DNA from: Pokkaliibacter plantistimulans
Lineage (GTDB): Bacteria; Pseudomonadota; Gammaproteobacteria; Pseudomonadales; Balneatricaceae
NCBI RefSeq assembly: GCF_003194385.1
Contig: NZ_LAPT01000088.1
Coordinates: forward strand, 1-35,295
DNA length: 35,295 nucleotides
Reading direction: 5' to 3'
Shown here: piece after piece, positions 23,837 through 34,098 of the stretch
Layout: the number at the start of each line of letters is the position of its first letter
Numbering within the stretch: position 1 is the first letter of the stretch
Notes under the pieces: generated by a model
Database searches by the model: none
What the model was told of the DNA's origin: nothing
What the model saw: only the letters and a program-made list of their open reading frames with translations
Translations under genes and position numbers: made by a program

Positions 23837-25795
23837 ATGCCTGACACATCACCTCATAGCGACGTTCAGTCCCGCGCCCTTGATCTGATCGTACTTGGCC
23901 GCGCTGCCGTGGATTTCTATGGTCAGCAGGTCGGTGCCCGGCTGGAGGATGAAACCTCCATGGCCAAATACCTCGGCGGCTCCTCTGGCAACATCGCCTT
24001 CGGTACTGCGCGGCAGGGGCTGAAGTCCGCCATGCTGACCCGTGTCGGTAACGAGCATATGGGCCGCAGTGTCCGCGAGACTCTTAGCCGCGCTGGTGTG
24101 GATGTCTCCCACGTGGTGACAGATCCCGAGCGGCTGACCGCACTGGTGATCCTGGGGATCAAAGATCAGGAAACCTTCCCGCTGATTTTCTACCGTGAGA
24201 ATTGTGCCGACATGGCCATCAGCACCGAGGATTTCGATGCTGACTTTATTCAGTCTGCCAGGGCGCTGGTGATTACCGGAACCCATTTCTCCACCGAACA
24301 GGTCAATCGGGTCAGCCGTCAGGCGATTGAGTATGCCCGTGCCGGTGGCGTCAGAACGGTGCTGGATATCGACTATCGCCCGGTGCTGTGGGGCCTGACC
24401 ACGCGCGGTGATGGTGAAACCCGCTTTATTTCCAGTGAGTCGGTCACTGCCCACTTGCAGAGCATCGTGCCGCTGTTCGATCTGATCGTCGGCACTGAAG
24501 AAGAGTTTCATATTGCCGGTGGCAGCACCGACACCCTCGAAGCGCTGCGCAATGTGCGCCGGGTGTCGGACGCCGTGCTGGTATGCAAGCGCGGCCCGCT
24601 GGGTTGCTCGGTCTTCACCGGCAACATCCCAGATGACCTGGACGACGGTATCACCGTCAAAGGCGTGCGGGTGGATGTGCTGAATGTGCTGGGCGCTGGC
24701 GATGCTTTCATGAGCGGCTTCCTGCGGGGCTGGATTCGCGGTGAATCCTACGAGCAGTGCTGCCGCTACGGTAATGCCTGCGGTGCGCTGGTGGTATCTC
24801 GCCACGGCTGTGCTCCTGCCATGCCGACAGCGGAAGAGCTGGACTACTACATCGCCCATGCCGAGCACATTCCCCGCCCTGACAAGAATACCCACCTGAA
24901 CTATCTGCACCGGGTCACTACCCGTGACGTGGAATGGCCGGAGCTCTGTGTGCTGGCATTTGATCACCGTATCCAGCTGGCCAACATGGCCCGTGAAGTC
25001 GGGGCAGCGGAAGAACGTATTGAAGAGCTGAAACAGCTGATTCTGCAAGGGGCTTTCAAAGGCGCTGCCGAAATGGGGCTGAACGGTAATGCCGGTATTC
25101 TGGCCGACACCACCTACGGACAGGCGACCCTGAATGAGCTGACCGGGCGTGGCTGGTGGATCGGTCGTCCGGTTGAGCAGCCCGGCTCACGGCCACTGCG
25201 TTTTGAGTACGGCAATAACATCGGTCAGCAACTGACCAGCTGGCCGCGTGAACATGTGGTCAAGTGTCTGGTGTTCTACCATCCCGATGACAGCATTGAC
25301 CTGCGTCTGGATCAGGAGCGCAAGGTCGCAGACATGTACGAAGCCTGCATCAACTCAGGCCATGAGTTCCTGCTGGAAGTGATTCCGCCTGCAGGCTCAA
25401 GCGTCGATGACCAGACGCTGGCCCGTGCGCTGACCCGTTTCTACAACATCGGCATCTACCCCGACTGGTGGAAGTTGCCCTCACCCAGCCGTGCAGCCTG
25501 GCAGCACATTGAAAGTGTCATCAACCAGCGTGCGCCGCACTGTCGTGGAGTGGTGTTGCTGGGGCTGGATGCACCGGAAGAAGAGCTGCGTGATGGCTTC
25601 AATCAGGCGGCAGGTATCGAGGTGTGCAAGGGCTTCGCAGTGGGCCGCACCATCTTCGGCAAGCCTTCGCGGCAGTGGCTGGCAGGTGAGCTGAATGACC
25701 AGCAGCTGGTGGATGTGATCGCTGGCAACTATGTACGCATGATTCGTTACTGGCGCGAGCGCAAGGCGCCGGTCACTGCCCAGTCTGTCGCCTGA
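23837..25795 (+). CDS. iolC: 5-dehydro-2-deoxygluconokinase fused to DUF2090 aldolase-like domain
   Basis: The 652-residue protein is a natural fusion. Residues 1-330 are a PfkB sugar kinase: GRAAVDFYGQQVGA near the start, GGSSGNIAFGTARQG, and the catalytic NVLGAGDAFMSGFLRG with D289. It phosphorylates 5-dehydro-2-deoxygluconate. Residues about 340-640 are DUF2090 (CVLAFDHRIQLANMA; KCLVFYHPDD; GIYPDWWKL; GVVLLGLDA), a class I aldolase-like domain thought to do the IolJ step, splitting the phosphorylated product into dihydroxyacetone phosphate and malonate semialdehyde. That assignment rests on the common fusion in Proteobacteria. GGAG precedes the ATG. It is tightly spaced with its neighbours (13 bp before, 21 bp to iolD), so one transcript is likely. 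No separate iolJ is present. Confidence 0.93.
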   Translation: MPDTSPHSDVQSRALDLIVLGRAAVDFYGQQVGARLEDETSMAKYLGGSSGNIAFGTARQGLKSAMLTRVGNEHMGRSVRETLSRAGVDVSHVVTDPERLTALVILGIKDQETFPLIFYRENCADMAISTEDFDADFIQSARALVITGTHFSTEQVNRVSRQAIEYARAGGVRTVLDIDYRPVLWGLTTRGDGETRFISSESVTAHLQSIVPLFDLIVGTEEEFHIAGGSTDTLEALRNVRRVSDAVLVCKRGPLGCSVFTGNIPDDLDDGITVKGVRVDVLNVLGAGDAFMSGFLRGWIRGESYEQCCRYGNACGALVVSRHGCAPAMPTAEELDYYIAHAEHIPRPDKNTHLNYLHRVTTRDVEWPELCVLAFDHRIQLANMAREVGAAEERIEELKQLILQGAFKGAAEMGLNGNAGILADTTYGQATLNELTGRGWWIGRPVEQPGSRPLRFEYGNNIGQQLTSWPREHVVKCLVFYHPDDSIDLRLDQERKVADMYEACINSGHEFLLEVIPPAGSSVDDQTLARALTRFYNIGIYPDWWKLPSPSRAAWQHIESVINQRAPHCRGVVLLGLDAPEEELRDGFNQAAGIEVCKGFAVGRTIFGKPSRQWLAGELNDQQLVDVIAGNYVRMIRYWRERKAPVTAQSVA

Positions 25796-25816
25796 CCTGC
25801 ATTTTGGAGTAAGACA

Positions 25817-27667
25817 ATGAGCACTATTCGTTTGACCATGGCGCAGGCGCTGGTGAAGTTCCTGCAAGCGCAGTATCACGAGGTGGATGGCAAGGAAATC
25901 CCGCTGTTCGCCGGTATGTTTGCCATCTTCGGTCACGGTAACGTGGCCGGTATTGGTGAGGCGCTCCATGCGGTACGCAACGAGTTCCCTACCTATCGCG
26001 CTCACAACGAGCAGGGCATGGCGCTGGCGGCTACCGCTTTCGCCAAGCAGAACCGCCGTACGCAGATTCTGGCTTGCACCACCTCCATCGGCCCCGGTGC
26101 GATGAACATGCTCACCGCTGCCGGTGTGGCGCACGTCAATCGTCTGCCATTGCTGTTGCTGCCCGGTGATACCTTCTCCACCCGCACTCCCGACCCGGTG
26201 CTGCAGCAGGTGGAAGACAGTGCCAACCCGGGTGTCACCGTGAATGACTGTTTCCGTCCGGTGTCCCGTTATTTTGACCGCATCCATCGCCCCGAGCAGC
26301 TGATCACCAGCCTGCCAGCCGCCATGCGGATACTGACTGATCCGGTGGACTGTGGCCCGGCCACCATCGCGCTGCCGCAGGACATTCAGGCAGAAGCCTA
26401 TGATTATCCCGAGAGCTTCTTCCGCAAGCGGGTACATCGTCTGCGCCGTCCTCAGGCGGATGTGGATCAGCTCAGCGAAGCGCTGGCGGTACTGCGCTGT
26501 GCGCGCAAACCCATGATCATTGCCGGTGGTGGTGTGCATTATGCCGGTGCCGTCGATACCCTGCGCGCTTTCGTCGAGAAGCATCATATTCCCGTGGCGG
26601 AGAGTCAGGCCGGTAAGGGCGTGCTGCCCTGGGATCACCCGCAACTGCTCGGTGCCATTGGTGTGACCGGCACCTCCGCGGCCAACCATGCCGCACAGGA
26701 AGCAGATGTGGTGCTGGCCATCGGCACGCGCCTGCAGGACTTCACCACCGGCTCACGTACTGTATTTGGCAACCCCGATGTCTGCATTATCGGTCTCAAC
26801 GTGGCCGCCTTTGATGCCTATAAGCACGAGTCACTGCCGCTGGTTGCCGATGCCAAGACCACCCTCGGTGTGATCAGTCAGAAGCTGGGCGACTGGCAGA
26901 GTGACGGGGCATGGCAGGACAGCGTGGCAGGCTGGATCGCTGACTGGATGCGTGTGTCGGATGCCATCCTTGCCGCGCCCACCAGCCATTATCTGCCGAC
27001 CGATGCCAATGTGATCGGTGCCGTCTGGCGCAATCTTGAGCCTGCCAGCACCCTTGTCTGTGCTGCTGGGGGGCTGCCCGGTGAGCTGCACAAGCTGTGG
27101 CGTCCCCATGACAGTCAGGGCTATCACCTGGAATACGGCTTCTCCTGCATGGGCTACGAAATTGCCGGTGCGCTGGGGGCCAAGATGGCGACGCCTGACC
27201 GCGAAGTCGTGGTGCTGGTGGGCGATGGCTCCTATCTGATGCTCAATTCCGAAATCGCCACGTCGGTGATGCTCGGTTACAAGCTCATCATCGTGGTGCT
27301 GGATAACCGCGGCTATGCCTGCATCAACCGTCTGCAACAGGCATGCGGTGGTGCACCTTTCAATAACCTGCTGGAAGACTGCCTGACTGTTGAAGGTGGC
27401 GCACCGAAGACGGATTTTGCCGCTCACGCCAGAGCGATGGGGGCTGCCAGTGAGCAGGTCACCACCATCGCTGAGCTGGAGCAGGCCATGGCCCGCGCCA
27501 AAGCCAGCCCGATCACCTATGTCATTGCTATCGATACGGATGCCCAGCCTTCCACCGCAGAGGGCGGCCACTGGTGGGATGTCGCCGTTCCTGAGGTGTC
27601 GGTACGTGAGCAGGTGCGAACTGCTTATACAGGCTACAAGACGCAAAAAACCAAACAGCCCTACTGA
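25817..27667 (+). CDS. iolD: 3D-(3,5/4)-trihydroxycyclohexane-1,2-dione hydrolase
   Basis: The 616-residue thiamine-diphosphate enzyme opens the trihydroxycyclohexanedione ring to 5-deoxyglucuronate. The N-terminal Pyr domain carries the cofactor-activating glutamate E65 in RAHNEQGMA. The C-terminal PP domain has the ThDP/Mg2+ motif starting GDGSYLMLNSEI (469 onward) and ending VVLDNRGYACINRLQ. FAIFGHGNVAGIGEAL (36-51) and the LPGDTFSTR segment are IolD signatures. The length is normal (about 615-640). TTGGAG lies before the ATG. It follows iolC by 21 bp, and a 160-bp gap separates it from iolE. Confidence 0.95.
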   Translation: MSTIRLTMAQALVKFLQAQYHEVDGKEIPLFAGMFAIFGHGNVAGIGEALHAVRNEFPTYRAHNEQGMALAATAFAKQNRRTQILACTTSIGPGAMNMLTAAGVAHVNRLPLLLLPGDTFSTRTPDPVLQQVEDSANPGVTVNDCFRPVSRYFDRIHRPEQLITSLPAAMRILTDPVDCGPATIALPQDIQAEAYDYPESFFRKRVHRLRRPQADVDQLSEALAVLRCARKPMIIAGGGVHYAGAVDTLRAFVEKHHIPVAESQAGKGVLPWDHPQLLGAIGVTGTSAANHAAQEADVVLAIGTRLQDFTTGSRTVFGNPDVCIIGLNVAAFDAYKHESLPLVADAKTTLGVISQKLGDWQSDGAWQDSVAGWIADWMRVSDAILAAPTSHYLPTDANVIGAVWRNLEPASTLVCAAGGLPGELHKLWRPHDSQGYHLEYGFSCMGYEIAGALGAKMATPDREVVVLVGDGSYLMLNSEIATSVMLGYKLIIVVLDNRGYACINRLQQACGGAPFNNLLEDCLTVEGGAPKTDFAAHARAMGAASEQVTTIAELEQAMARAKASPITYVIAIDTDAQPSTAEGGHWWDVAVPEVSVREQVRTAYTGYKTQKTKQPY

Positions 27668-27784
27668 CAATGAGTTCACGAGCTGCTGTGGCCAGCCGCT
27701 GCAGCATCGTGAACGCGTTCAGCCAGTACGTTCTGATAACAACAGAGATACCGGCACCTGCCCATCAGGCTGTCGGACAGTGTC

Positions 27785-27810
27785 CACATTGCAACTTATT
27801 CACATTGCAA
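27785..27810 (+). repeat. Direct repeat CACATTGCAA before iolE
   Basis: CACATTGCAA occurs at 27785-27794 and 27801-27810, a 16-bp period, ending some eight bases before the iolE ribosome-binding region. It may be a regulatory half-site pair or an RNA-level element. The rest of the 160-bp iolD-iolE gap shows no gene. Confidence 0.4.
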
Positions 27811-27827
27811 ATTAAGAGTAGAAGGCT

Positions 27828-28718
27828 ATGAGCAAGGTACAGATCGGCATCAACCCGCTCACCTGGAGCAACGATGATATGCCCTCACTGGGCGCTGATA
27901 CTCCGCTGGAAGTGTGTCTGGAAGAATCGCGTCTGGCAGGTTATGCCGGGGTTGAGCTGGGTAACAAGTTTCCTCGCGACCCTGACGTGCTGAAGCCGAT
28001 TCTGGCGCAATTTGACCGTCAGCTGGTGTCTGGCTGGTACAGCTCCCGTCTGCTGGAGCGTACTGCTGAGGAAGAAATTGCTGCCCTGCAGGATCACCTG
28101 ATGCTGCTCAAAAGCTGTGGCTGTAAGGTCATGGTTTATGCCGAAGTCAGTGGTTGCATCCACGGCGAAATCGATACCCCCCTGTCCAAGCGCCCCGTGC
28201 TGCGTGCCGATCAGTGGGAGGAGTTTGGCAAGCGGATGACTCAGGTCGGTGACTATCTGCTGTCGCAGGGCGTCAAGCTGGCTTATCACCATCACATGGG
28301 CACCGTGGTGGAAACCGAAGACGAAGTGGATCTGCTGATGCAGCACACCGGTGATTCCGTTGGTCTGCTGGTCGATACCGGTCACATCACCTGGGCAGGC
28401 GGCAGCCCCCTGAGCCTGATCAAGAAGTACGGCCCTCGTGTCAGTCATGTGCACTGCAAAGACATTCGTCCGCAGATCATGGCTCACGCCAAAAATACCG
28501 ATCAGCCTTTCCTGCGTGCAGTACTGGACGGCGTCTACACCGTACCCGGTGATGGTTTCCTCGATTATCAGGCCGTGATGCATGCGTTGAAGGCGATTGA
28601 TTACAGCGGCTGGATTGTGGTTGAGGCCGAGCAGGATCCTGCCGTGGCTCATCCGCTGACCTACGCCAAAATGGGTTACGAGCATCTGGCGGAGTGTGTG
28701 GCCAAGGCCGGTCTGTAA
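27828..28718 (+). CDS. iolE: Inosose dehydratase
   Basis: This 296-residue TIM-barrel protein of the xylose-isomerase-like (AP_endonuc_2) superfamily dehydrates scyllo-inosose to trihydroxycyclohexane-1,2-dione. Visible are GINPLTWSNDDMPSLG (5-20), GYAGVELGNKFPRD with a metal-ligand glutamate, KLAYHHHMGTVVET, the GLLVDTGHITWAGG segment, SHVHCKDIRP, and VVEAEQDPA near the end, all in IolE order. AGAAGG lies before the ATG. The 160-bp gap from iolD and 168-bp gap to iolA are longer than elsewhere in the operon, so internal promoters are possible. Confidence 0.95.
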   Translation: MSKVQIGINPLTWSNDDMPSLGADTPLEVCLEESRLAGYAGVELGNKFPRDPDVLKPILAQFDRQLVSGWYSSRLLERTAEEEIAALQDHLMLLKSCGCKVMVYAEVSGCIHGEIDTPLSKRPVLRADQWEEFGKRMTQVGDYLLSQGVKLAYHHHMGTVVETEDEVDLLMQHTGDSVGLLVDTGHITWAGGSPLSLIKKYGPRVSHVHCKDIRPQIMAHAKNTDQPFLRAVLDGVYTVPGDGFLDYQAVMHALKAIDYSGWIVVEAEQDPAVAHPLTYAKMGYEHLAECVAKAGL

Positions 28719-28886
28719 CTGCCTGTTTATGATCCGCTGTGTGGCACTGGCTGTCTGATGGTAAGCGCGGCACAGCGACTAATTCATCGGTAAAAGGCGT
28801 CGCTGACTGACGTGAAGGTCAGCAGTGACTGCTCGCGCCAGCTGATCGGGAGGTATCTCGTCAGCGGACATTATGAGGTGAAAGTA

Positions 28887-30389
<1,503 letters not shown>

Positions 30390-30497
30390 TGTGAGTGCTG
30401 TTTTCAGTGTTCGCGGTGGGTATCCTGGGAGATCGTCTGGTGTGCGGATTCGTCAGATGATGTCCGGGAAAGTGTTCACGATGTCGTGAGTGCTTTC

Positions 30498-30643
30498 CTG
30501 CGGGCCGTTGAAAAGCGTGATCGAGGTCGCCGATACCAGGCCAAGACAGGCGAAAAAGCGGAGTTTAGTGAGCTAAATGAGCATTTTTTGCCCGTTTTGG
30601 ACGCGGTATTTGGCAACGCGGACAGGTTTTCAGCGGTCTGCTA
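30498..30643. repeat. Dispersed intergenic repeat, copy C (about 146 bp)
   Basis: Read on the minus strand it aligns with copy A from end to end, except that it lacks the segment of about 59 bp with three mini-hairpins. The shared core includes AATGCTCATTTAGCTCACTA followed by AACTCCGCTTTTTCGCCTGT. The ends are imperfectly inverted (CCTGCGGGCCGTTGAAAA on the left; TAGCAGACCGCTGAAAA reading inward from the right). Confidence 0.8.
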
Positions 30644-30740
30644 AACCAGTCAGACTCCCCTGGCAGCTGGTTTGCTGTTTGTCTGGCTGGTCTATTGGAT
30701 TGTTTGTGCCCTTGTGCTTGTAAGACTCAGTAATTAAGCA

Positions 30741-30769
30741 ACCGCACTCTCAGGAGTGCGGTTTTTTTT
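30741..30769 (+). terminator. Strong intrinsic terminator of the iol operon
   Basis: ACCGCACTC (30741-30749) pairs with GAGTGCGGT (30754-30762) across a TCAG loop and runs into eight T. It lies about 350 bp beyond iolA and just before the convergent ndh stop. Confidence 0.93.
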
Positions 30770-30793
30770 GCTCAGTCACAGCCGGGGCAGAGG

Positions 30794-32110
30794 TCAATGC
30801 AGTTTAAGGCGGGGCCGCAGCACCTTGTTGATATGTTCCACAAAGGCCATGAGCAGTGTGGCCAGCGGGCCGTGTAACGCCAGCTGGTGCATGCGATAGA
30901 GCGAGACGTAGAACATGCGTGCCAGATGGCCTTCAATAAAGAAGCTGCCCGAGGTCAGATTGCCCATCAGGCTGCCAACGGTAGAGAAGCGGCTGAGGGA
31001 GACCAGTGAGCCGTGGTCCTTGTAGACAAACGGCTGCATAGGCTGCTGATTGAACAGACGCTTGAGGTTTTTGATCAGATGGCTGGCCATCTGATGAGCC
31101 GCCTGAGCCCGGGGTGGTACCCAGCGGTTTTCACCGATAGGGCAACCTGCACAGTCGCCAATGGCAAAGATGCGCTCGTCCGTCAGGCTCTGCAGGCTGG
31201 GGTGAACCATGACCTGATTGATCCTGTTGGTTTCCAGTCCATCCAGTTGCGCCAGAAAGGCCGGTGCTTTGATGCCCGCCGCCCAGACCATCAGATCTGC
31301 CGATATGGTTTCCCCGTCGGCCGTATGCAGACCCTGCTCAGTGGCTTCGACAATGCGGGTGCCTGTTCGTACCTTGACGCCAATCTTGGTCAGTTCCAGA
31401 TGGGCTGAAGCACTGATGCGCTCCGACAGGGCGGGCAGAATGCGGGGGCCGGCCTCGATCAGGTGGACATCGAGCTGGCCTTTATCCATGCCTTCAAAAC
31501 CAAAACTGCCGATCATCCGAGCGGCGTTGTGCAGTTCGGCGGAGAGTTCCACGCCTGTGGCACCGGCACCGACGATGGCAATAGTGAGCCGGGCCGGGTT
31601 ATCGGCCTGATCACGATTCTGCACTGACAGACGCAGAAACTGGTTCAGCAGCTTCTGGCGGAAGCGTTCCGCCTGTTCACGGCTGTCGAGAAAGTTACAG
31701 TGCTGGGCGACGCCCGGCGTGCCGAAATCATTGCTCTGGCTGCCCAGCGCCAGCACCAGATAGTCGTACTGCAAGGTGCGGCCGGGGACGACCTGGGTTC
31801 CGCTGTCATCATTGATCGGTGCCAGCGTCAGCTGACGCTCAGCGCGGTCGATACCGGTCAGGGTGCCCAGCTGAAAGTGGAAATGATGGGCTCGGGCGTG
31901 GCCGCGATAACTGACTTCGTCGATGCCGGAGTCCAGCGAACCTGTGGCGACTTCATGCAGCAGCGGCTTCCAGATATGTGTAGGGCTGCGGTCAACCAGC
32001 GTCACTCGGGCTTTGCCTCGCTTGCCGAATTGATGACCAAGGCGGGTAACCAGTTCCAGACCGCCTGCGCCTCCGCCAATAACCACGATATGGGGGACAG
32101 TGTGTGACAT
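30794..32110 (-). CDS. ndh: Type II NADH dehydrogenase (NDH-2)
   Basis: The 438-residue single-subunit flavoprotein transfers electrons from NADH to quinone without pumping protons. The FAD-binding Rossmann motif is IGGGAGGLELVTRLG (11-25). A second dinucleotide (NADH) motif is IAIVGAGATGVELSAEL, and the FAD-contact segment is IFAIGDCAGCP. The C-terminal region with LARMFYVSLYRMHQLALHGP is the usual amphipathic membrane anchor. GGAG precedes the ATG. It stands alone, convergent with the iol operon and separated from putP by almost 500 bp. It would help re-oxidise the NADH formed by inositol and betaine catabolism; that link is inference. Confidence 0.93.
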   Translation of the reverse strand: MSHTVPHIVVIGGGAGGLELVTRLGHQFGKRGKARVTLVDRSPTHIWKPLLHEVATGSLDSGIDEVSYRGHARAHHFHFQLGTLTGIDRAERQLTLAPINDDSGTQVVPGRTLQYDYLVLALGSQSNDFGTPGVAQHCNFLDSREQAERFRQKLLNQFLRLSVQNRDQADNPARLTIAIVGAGATGVELSAELHNAARMIGSFGFEGMDKGQLDVHLIEAGPRILPALSERISASAHLELTKIGVKVRTGTRIVEATEQGLHTADGETISADLMVWAAGIKAPAFLAQLDGLETNRINQVMVHPSLQSLTDERIFAIGDCAGCPIGENRWVPPRAQAAHQMASHLIKNLKRLFNQQPMQPFVYKDHGSLVSLSRFSTVGSLMGNLTSGSFFIEGHLARMFYVSLYRMHQLALHGPLATLLMAFVEHINKVLRPRLKLH

Positions 32111-32327
32111 ACGTCATTCTCCAAAGGTGATAAATCCGGCCCAGGGGCAGGGAGCCGTGAGGCTCCGGGGTACTGGCCAAACTATCAGAGGCGCATGCGT
32201 CTTACTCTCGCTCGGCGTTCAAGGTGTACCCGTGCTGAAGTGGCTATAACCCGTTCAGCTGAATGGTGCTCTTATTAGACTTTGTGGTTATTTTACTCAC
32301 AAAAGTGATTTTTAAGCTGTTTCAGTG

Positions 32328-32355
32328 TTGATTCTTACGTAATGTTTAATACAAT
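32328..32355 (+). promoter_or_regulatory. Sigma-70-like promoter of the candidate small RNA
   Basis: TTGATT (32328-32333) and TACAAT (32350-32355) are 16 bp apart and match -35 TTGACA in four and -10 TATAAT in five of six positions. They point at the terminator at 32388-32418, with no protein-coding frame between. Confidence 0.5.
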
Positions 32356-32361
32356 GGTGTC

Positions 32362-32418
32362 GTTCGAGTCTGATGCAGTAAATGACGAAAGGCGCTTCTG
32401 GATGGAAGCGCCTTTTTT
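32362..32418 (+). ncRNA. Candidate small RNA with its own promoter and terminator
   Basis: A transcript begun about seven bases past TACAAT would be about 57 nt and end in the terminator hairpin AAAGGCGCTTC/GAAGCGCCTTT plus U-run. There is no start codon with a ribosome-binding site and a useful frame inside it. The small size and 3' terminator hairpin with U-tail are common among Hfq-type small RNAs. It could instead be a weak terminator of putP read from the other strand. Confidence 0.4.
32388..32418 (+). terminator. Orphan plus-strand intrinsic terminator
   Basis: AAAGGCGCTTC (32388-32398) pairs with GAAGCGCCTTT (32405-32415), with six T at 32413-32418. On the minus strand the U-run is only two or three bases, so it is chiefly a plus-strand signal although both flanking genes are on the minus strand. 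Confidence 0.85.
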
Positions 32419-32604
32419 CTTTTCTGTCTTCCTGCATCCCCACCTGTGATGCGGTCCATCTCTTCCCTGGCCAACAACTATGCTCCGCAGTCAAACATCA
32501 CAAGCGGCGCTGAATGAGTGTCTGGCAGTGTTCTTCGGCCGATTCTGAACATACCCTTTGCGATGTGCCAATGGAGTAAAGAACGTAGTAAAGCAACGCA
32601 TTAT

Positions 32605-34098
32605 TCAGGCGTTGCTCTTTGGTTTGTCTGGCGCGGTCAGTTTGTCTGATGCGACGCTGCGTGGTCGCGGTGGTGTGGATACCAGACTGACCAACACCAC
32701 GGCGATCAGCGCCAGCAGGAAGCCGGGGATAATCTCGTAAAGGTCGAACAGCCCGCCCTGCAGATGCTTCCAGATCACGACCGTGACACCCCCTGTTACG
32801 ATGCCGGCCAGAGCACCGTTGCGGGTCATGCGGCGCCAGTACAGCGATAGCAGGATCACTGGCCCGAAGGCCGCACCAAAGCCTGCCCAGGCGTAGGCCA
32901 CCAGCTCCAGTACGTTGTCCTGTGAGTTGAGTGATAGCCAGACCGCCAGTGCCGCTACCCCCAGTACGCCAATCCGGCCAGCAGTGACCAGCTCTCTGGC
33001 GCTGGCATGCTTGCGATACAGGCTGCGATAGAAGTCCTCTGCGAGGATGGAGGAACAGATCAGCAGCTGCGAATCGGCGGTGGACATGATGGCGGCCAGC
33101 ACGGCGGTCAGCAGCACACCGGCAATAGCCGGGTGGAACAGCATGTGAGTGAGGGCGATATAGACGGTTTCCTCATCGGCCAGATCACGGTGCAGATAGT
33201 GCTGGGCGACCCAGCCCGTCAGCAGTGCACAGGCCAGCACTGCAAAGCTCCAGGATACGGCGATAAAACGTGCCAGACCGATTTGCCGGTCATCACGAAT
33301 GGCCTTGAAGCGAGCGAGAATGTGTGGCTGACCAAAATAGCCCAGACCCCAGGCCAGTAACGAGGCGATGCTGATCCAGCTCAGCGGCAGGCCGCTGTTG
33401 TCCGTCCACATATCCAGTAGTGCCGGTGATTTTTCTGCCATGGCCGAACGCACGGCAAACCAGCCGCCGGCTTCACCGAGGCCGTAGAGCGAGACACAGG
33501 CGAGGGCGAAAATGATCAGCAGGGCCTGAACCACATCGGTCCAGGACACGGCGATAAAGCCCCCGAAGAAGACATAGCAGACGATAAAGACCGCGCCCAG
33601 CACCACGGCGTAGTCGTAATCCATATTGAACACCGCTTCGAACAGCTTGCCTTGAGCCACGAGACCGGCGCTGATATAGAAAATAAAGAAAAACAGGATA
33701 AACAGCGCCGAAACGATGCGAATAATCTGCGAATGATCGCGAAAACGATTGGCAAAGTAGGAGGGCAGGGTGAGCGAATCATCGGTGAGGGAGGAGTAGA
33801 CCCGCAGGCGGCGTGCCACAAACCGCCAGTTCAGCCAGGTGCCTGCAACCAGACCGATCACTATCCATTCTGCTTCGTACCCTGCTACCAGTGCATATCC
33901 GGGCAGGCCCAGCATCAGCCAGCCGCTCATGTCGGAGGCGCCGGCAGACAGGGCAATCGGGAAGGGGCCGAGTCGGCGACCTCCCAGTGCGTAGTCCGAC
34001 AGGTTGGTGGTACGGCTGTAGGCCCAAAAGCCAATGAACAGCATGATGGCGAGATAGGTGACAAAAGCCAGCGCTGTTGCCAGGTTTCCGTCGATCAT
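32605..34098 (-). CDS. putP: Sodium/proline symporter
   Basis: This 497-residue sodium:solute symporter (SSS family) has about 13 membrane helices. PutP hallmarks are ALSAGASDMSGWLMLGLPG (about 49-67, Na+/proline site), GYFGQPHILARFKAI, and AIMSTADSQLLICSSILAED with the Na+-site Ser/Thr. It imports proline with Na+ as nutrient and as osmoprotectant. No putA is present in the window. The ribosome-binding site is weak (GGGGAC). The last 30 residues are a basic, Pro/Ser-rich cytoplasmic tail. Together with the Na+/H+ antiporter it fits a marine or salt-exposed lifestyle (inference). Confidence 0.93.
   Translation of the reverse strand: MIDGNLATALAFVTYLAIMLFIGFWAYSRTTNLSDYALGGRRLGPFPIALSAGASDMSGWLMLGLPGYALVAGYEAEWIVIGLVAGTWLNWRFVARRLRVYSSLTDDSLTLPSYFANRFRDHSQIIRIVSALFILFFFIFYISAGLVAQGKLFEAVFNMDYDYAVVLGAVFIVCYVFFGGFIAVSWTDVVQALLIIFALACVSLYGLGEAGGWFAVRSAMAEKSPALLDMWTDNSGLPLSWISIASLLAWGLGYFGQPHILARFKAIRDDRQIGLARFIAVSWSFAVLACALLTGWVAQHYLHRDLADEETVYIALTHMLFHPAIAGVLLTAVLAAIMSTADSQLLICSSILAEDFYRSLYRKHASARELVTAGRIGVLGVAALAVWLSLNSQDNVLELVAYAWAGFGAAFGPVILLSLYWRRMTRNGALAGIVTGGVTVVIWKHLQGGLFDLYEIIPGFLLALIAVVLVSLVSTPPRPRSVASDKLTAPDKPKSNA

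Larger units (their letters stand above)
30390..30793. other. iolA-ndh convergent intergenic region
   Basis: There is no gene in 404 bp between the iolA stop and the ndh stop. It holds repeat copy C (30498-30643) and the terminator at 30741-30769. Confidence 0.6.
32111..32604. other. ndh-putP intergenic region
   Basis: There is no protein gene in 494 bp between ndh and putP (both minus). It contains a plus-strand promoter-like pair (32328-32355) and a plus-strand intrinsic terminator (32388-32418) that serve no annotated gene. Confidence 0.5.

Noticed and set aside
22693-23847. 384-codon open frame on the minus strand
   Set aside because: Lies entirely antisense to the Gfo/Idh/MocA dehydrogenase, whose motifs are clear; the translation has His/Gln-rich composition typical of antisense frames in G+C-rich genes.
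23849-25048. 399-codon open frame on the minus strand
   Set aside because: Antisense to iolC; no recognisable domain and a His/Gln-rich composition.
25481-26689. 402-codon open frame on the minus strand
   Set aside because: Antisense to the end of iolC and the start of iolD, both well supported.
28812-28886. Upstream in-frame start for iolA
   Set aside because: GAGGTG sits directly before the ATG at 28887, and the added residues are not part of the aldehyde dehydrogenase fold.
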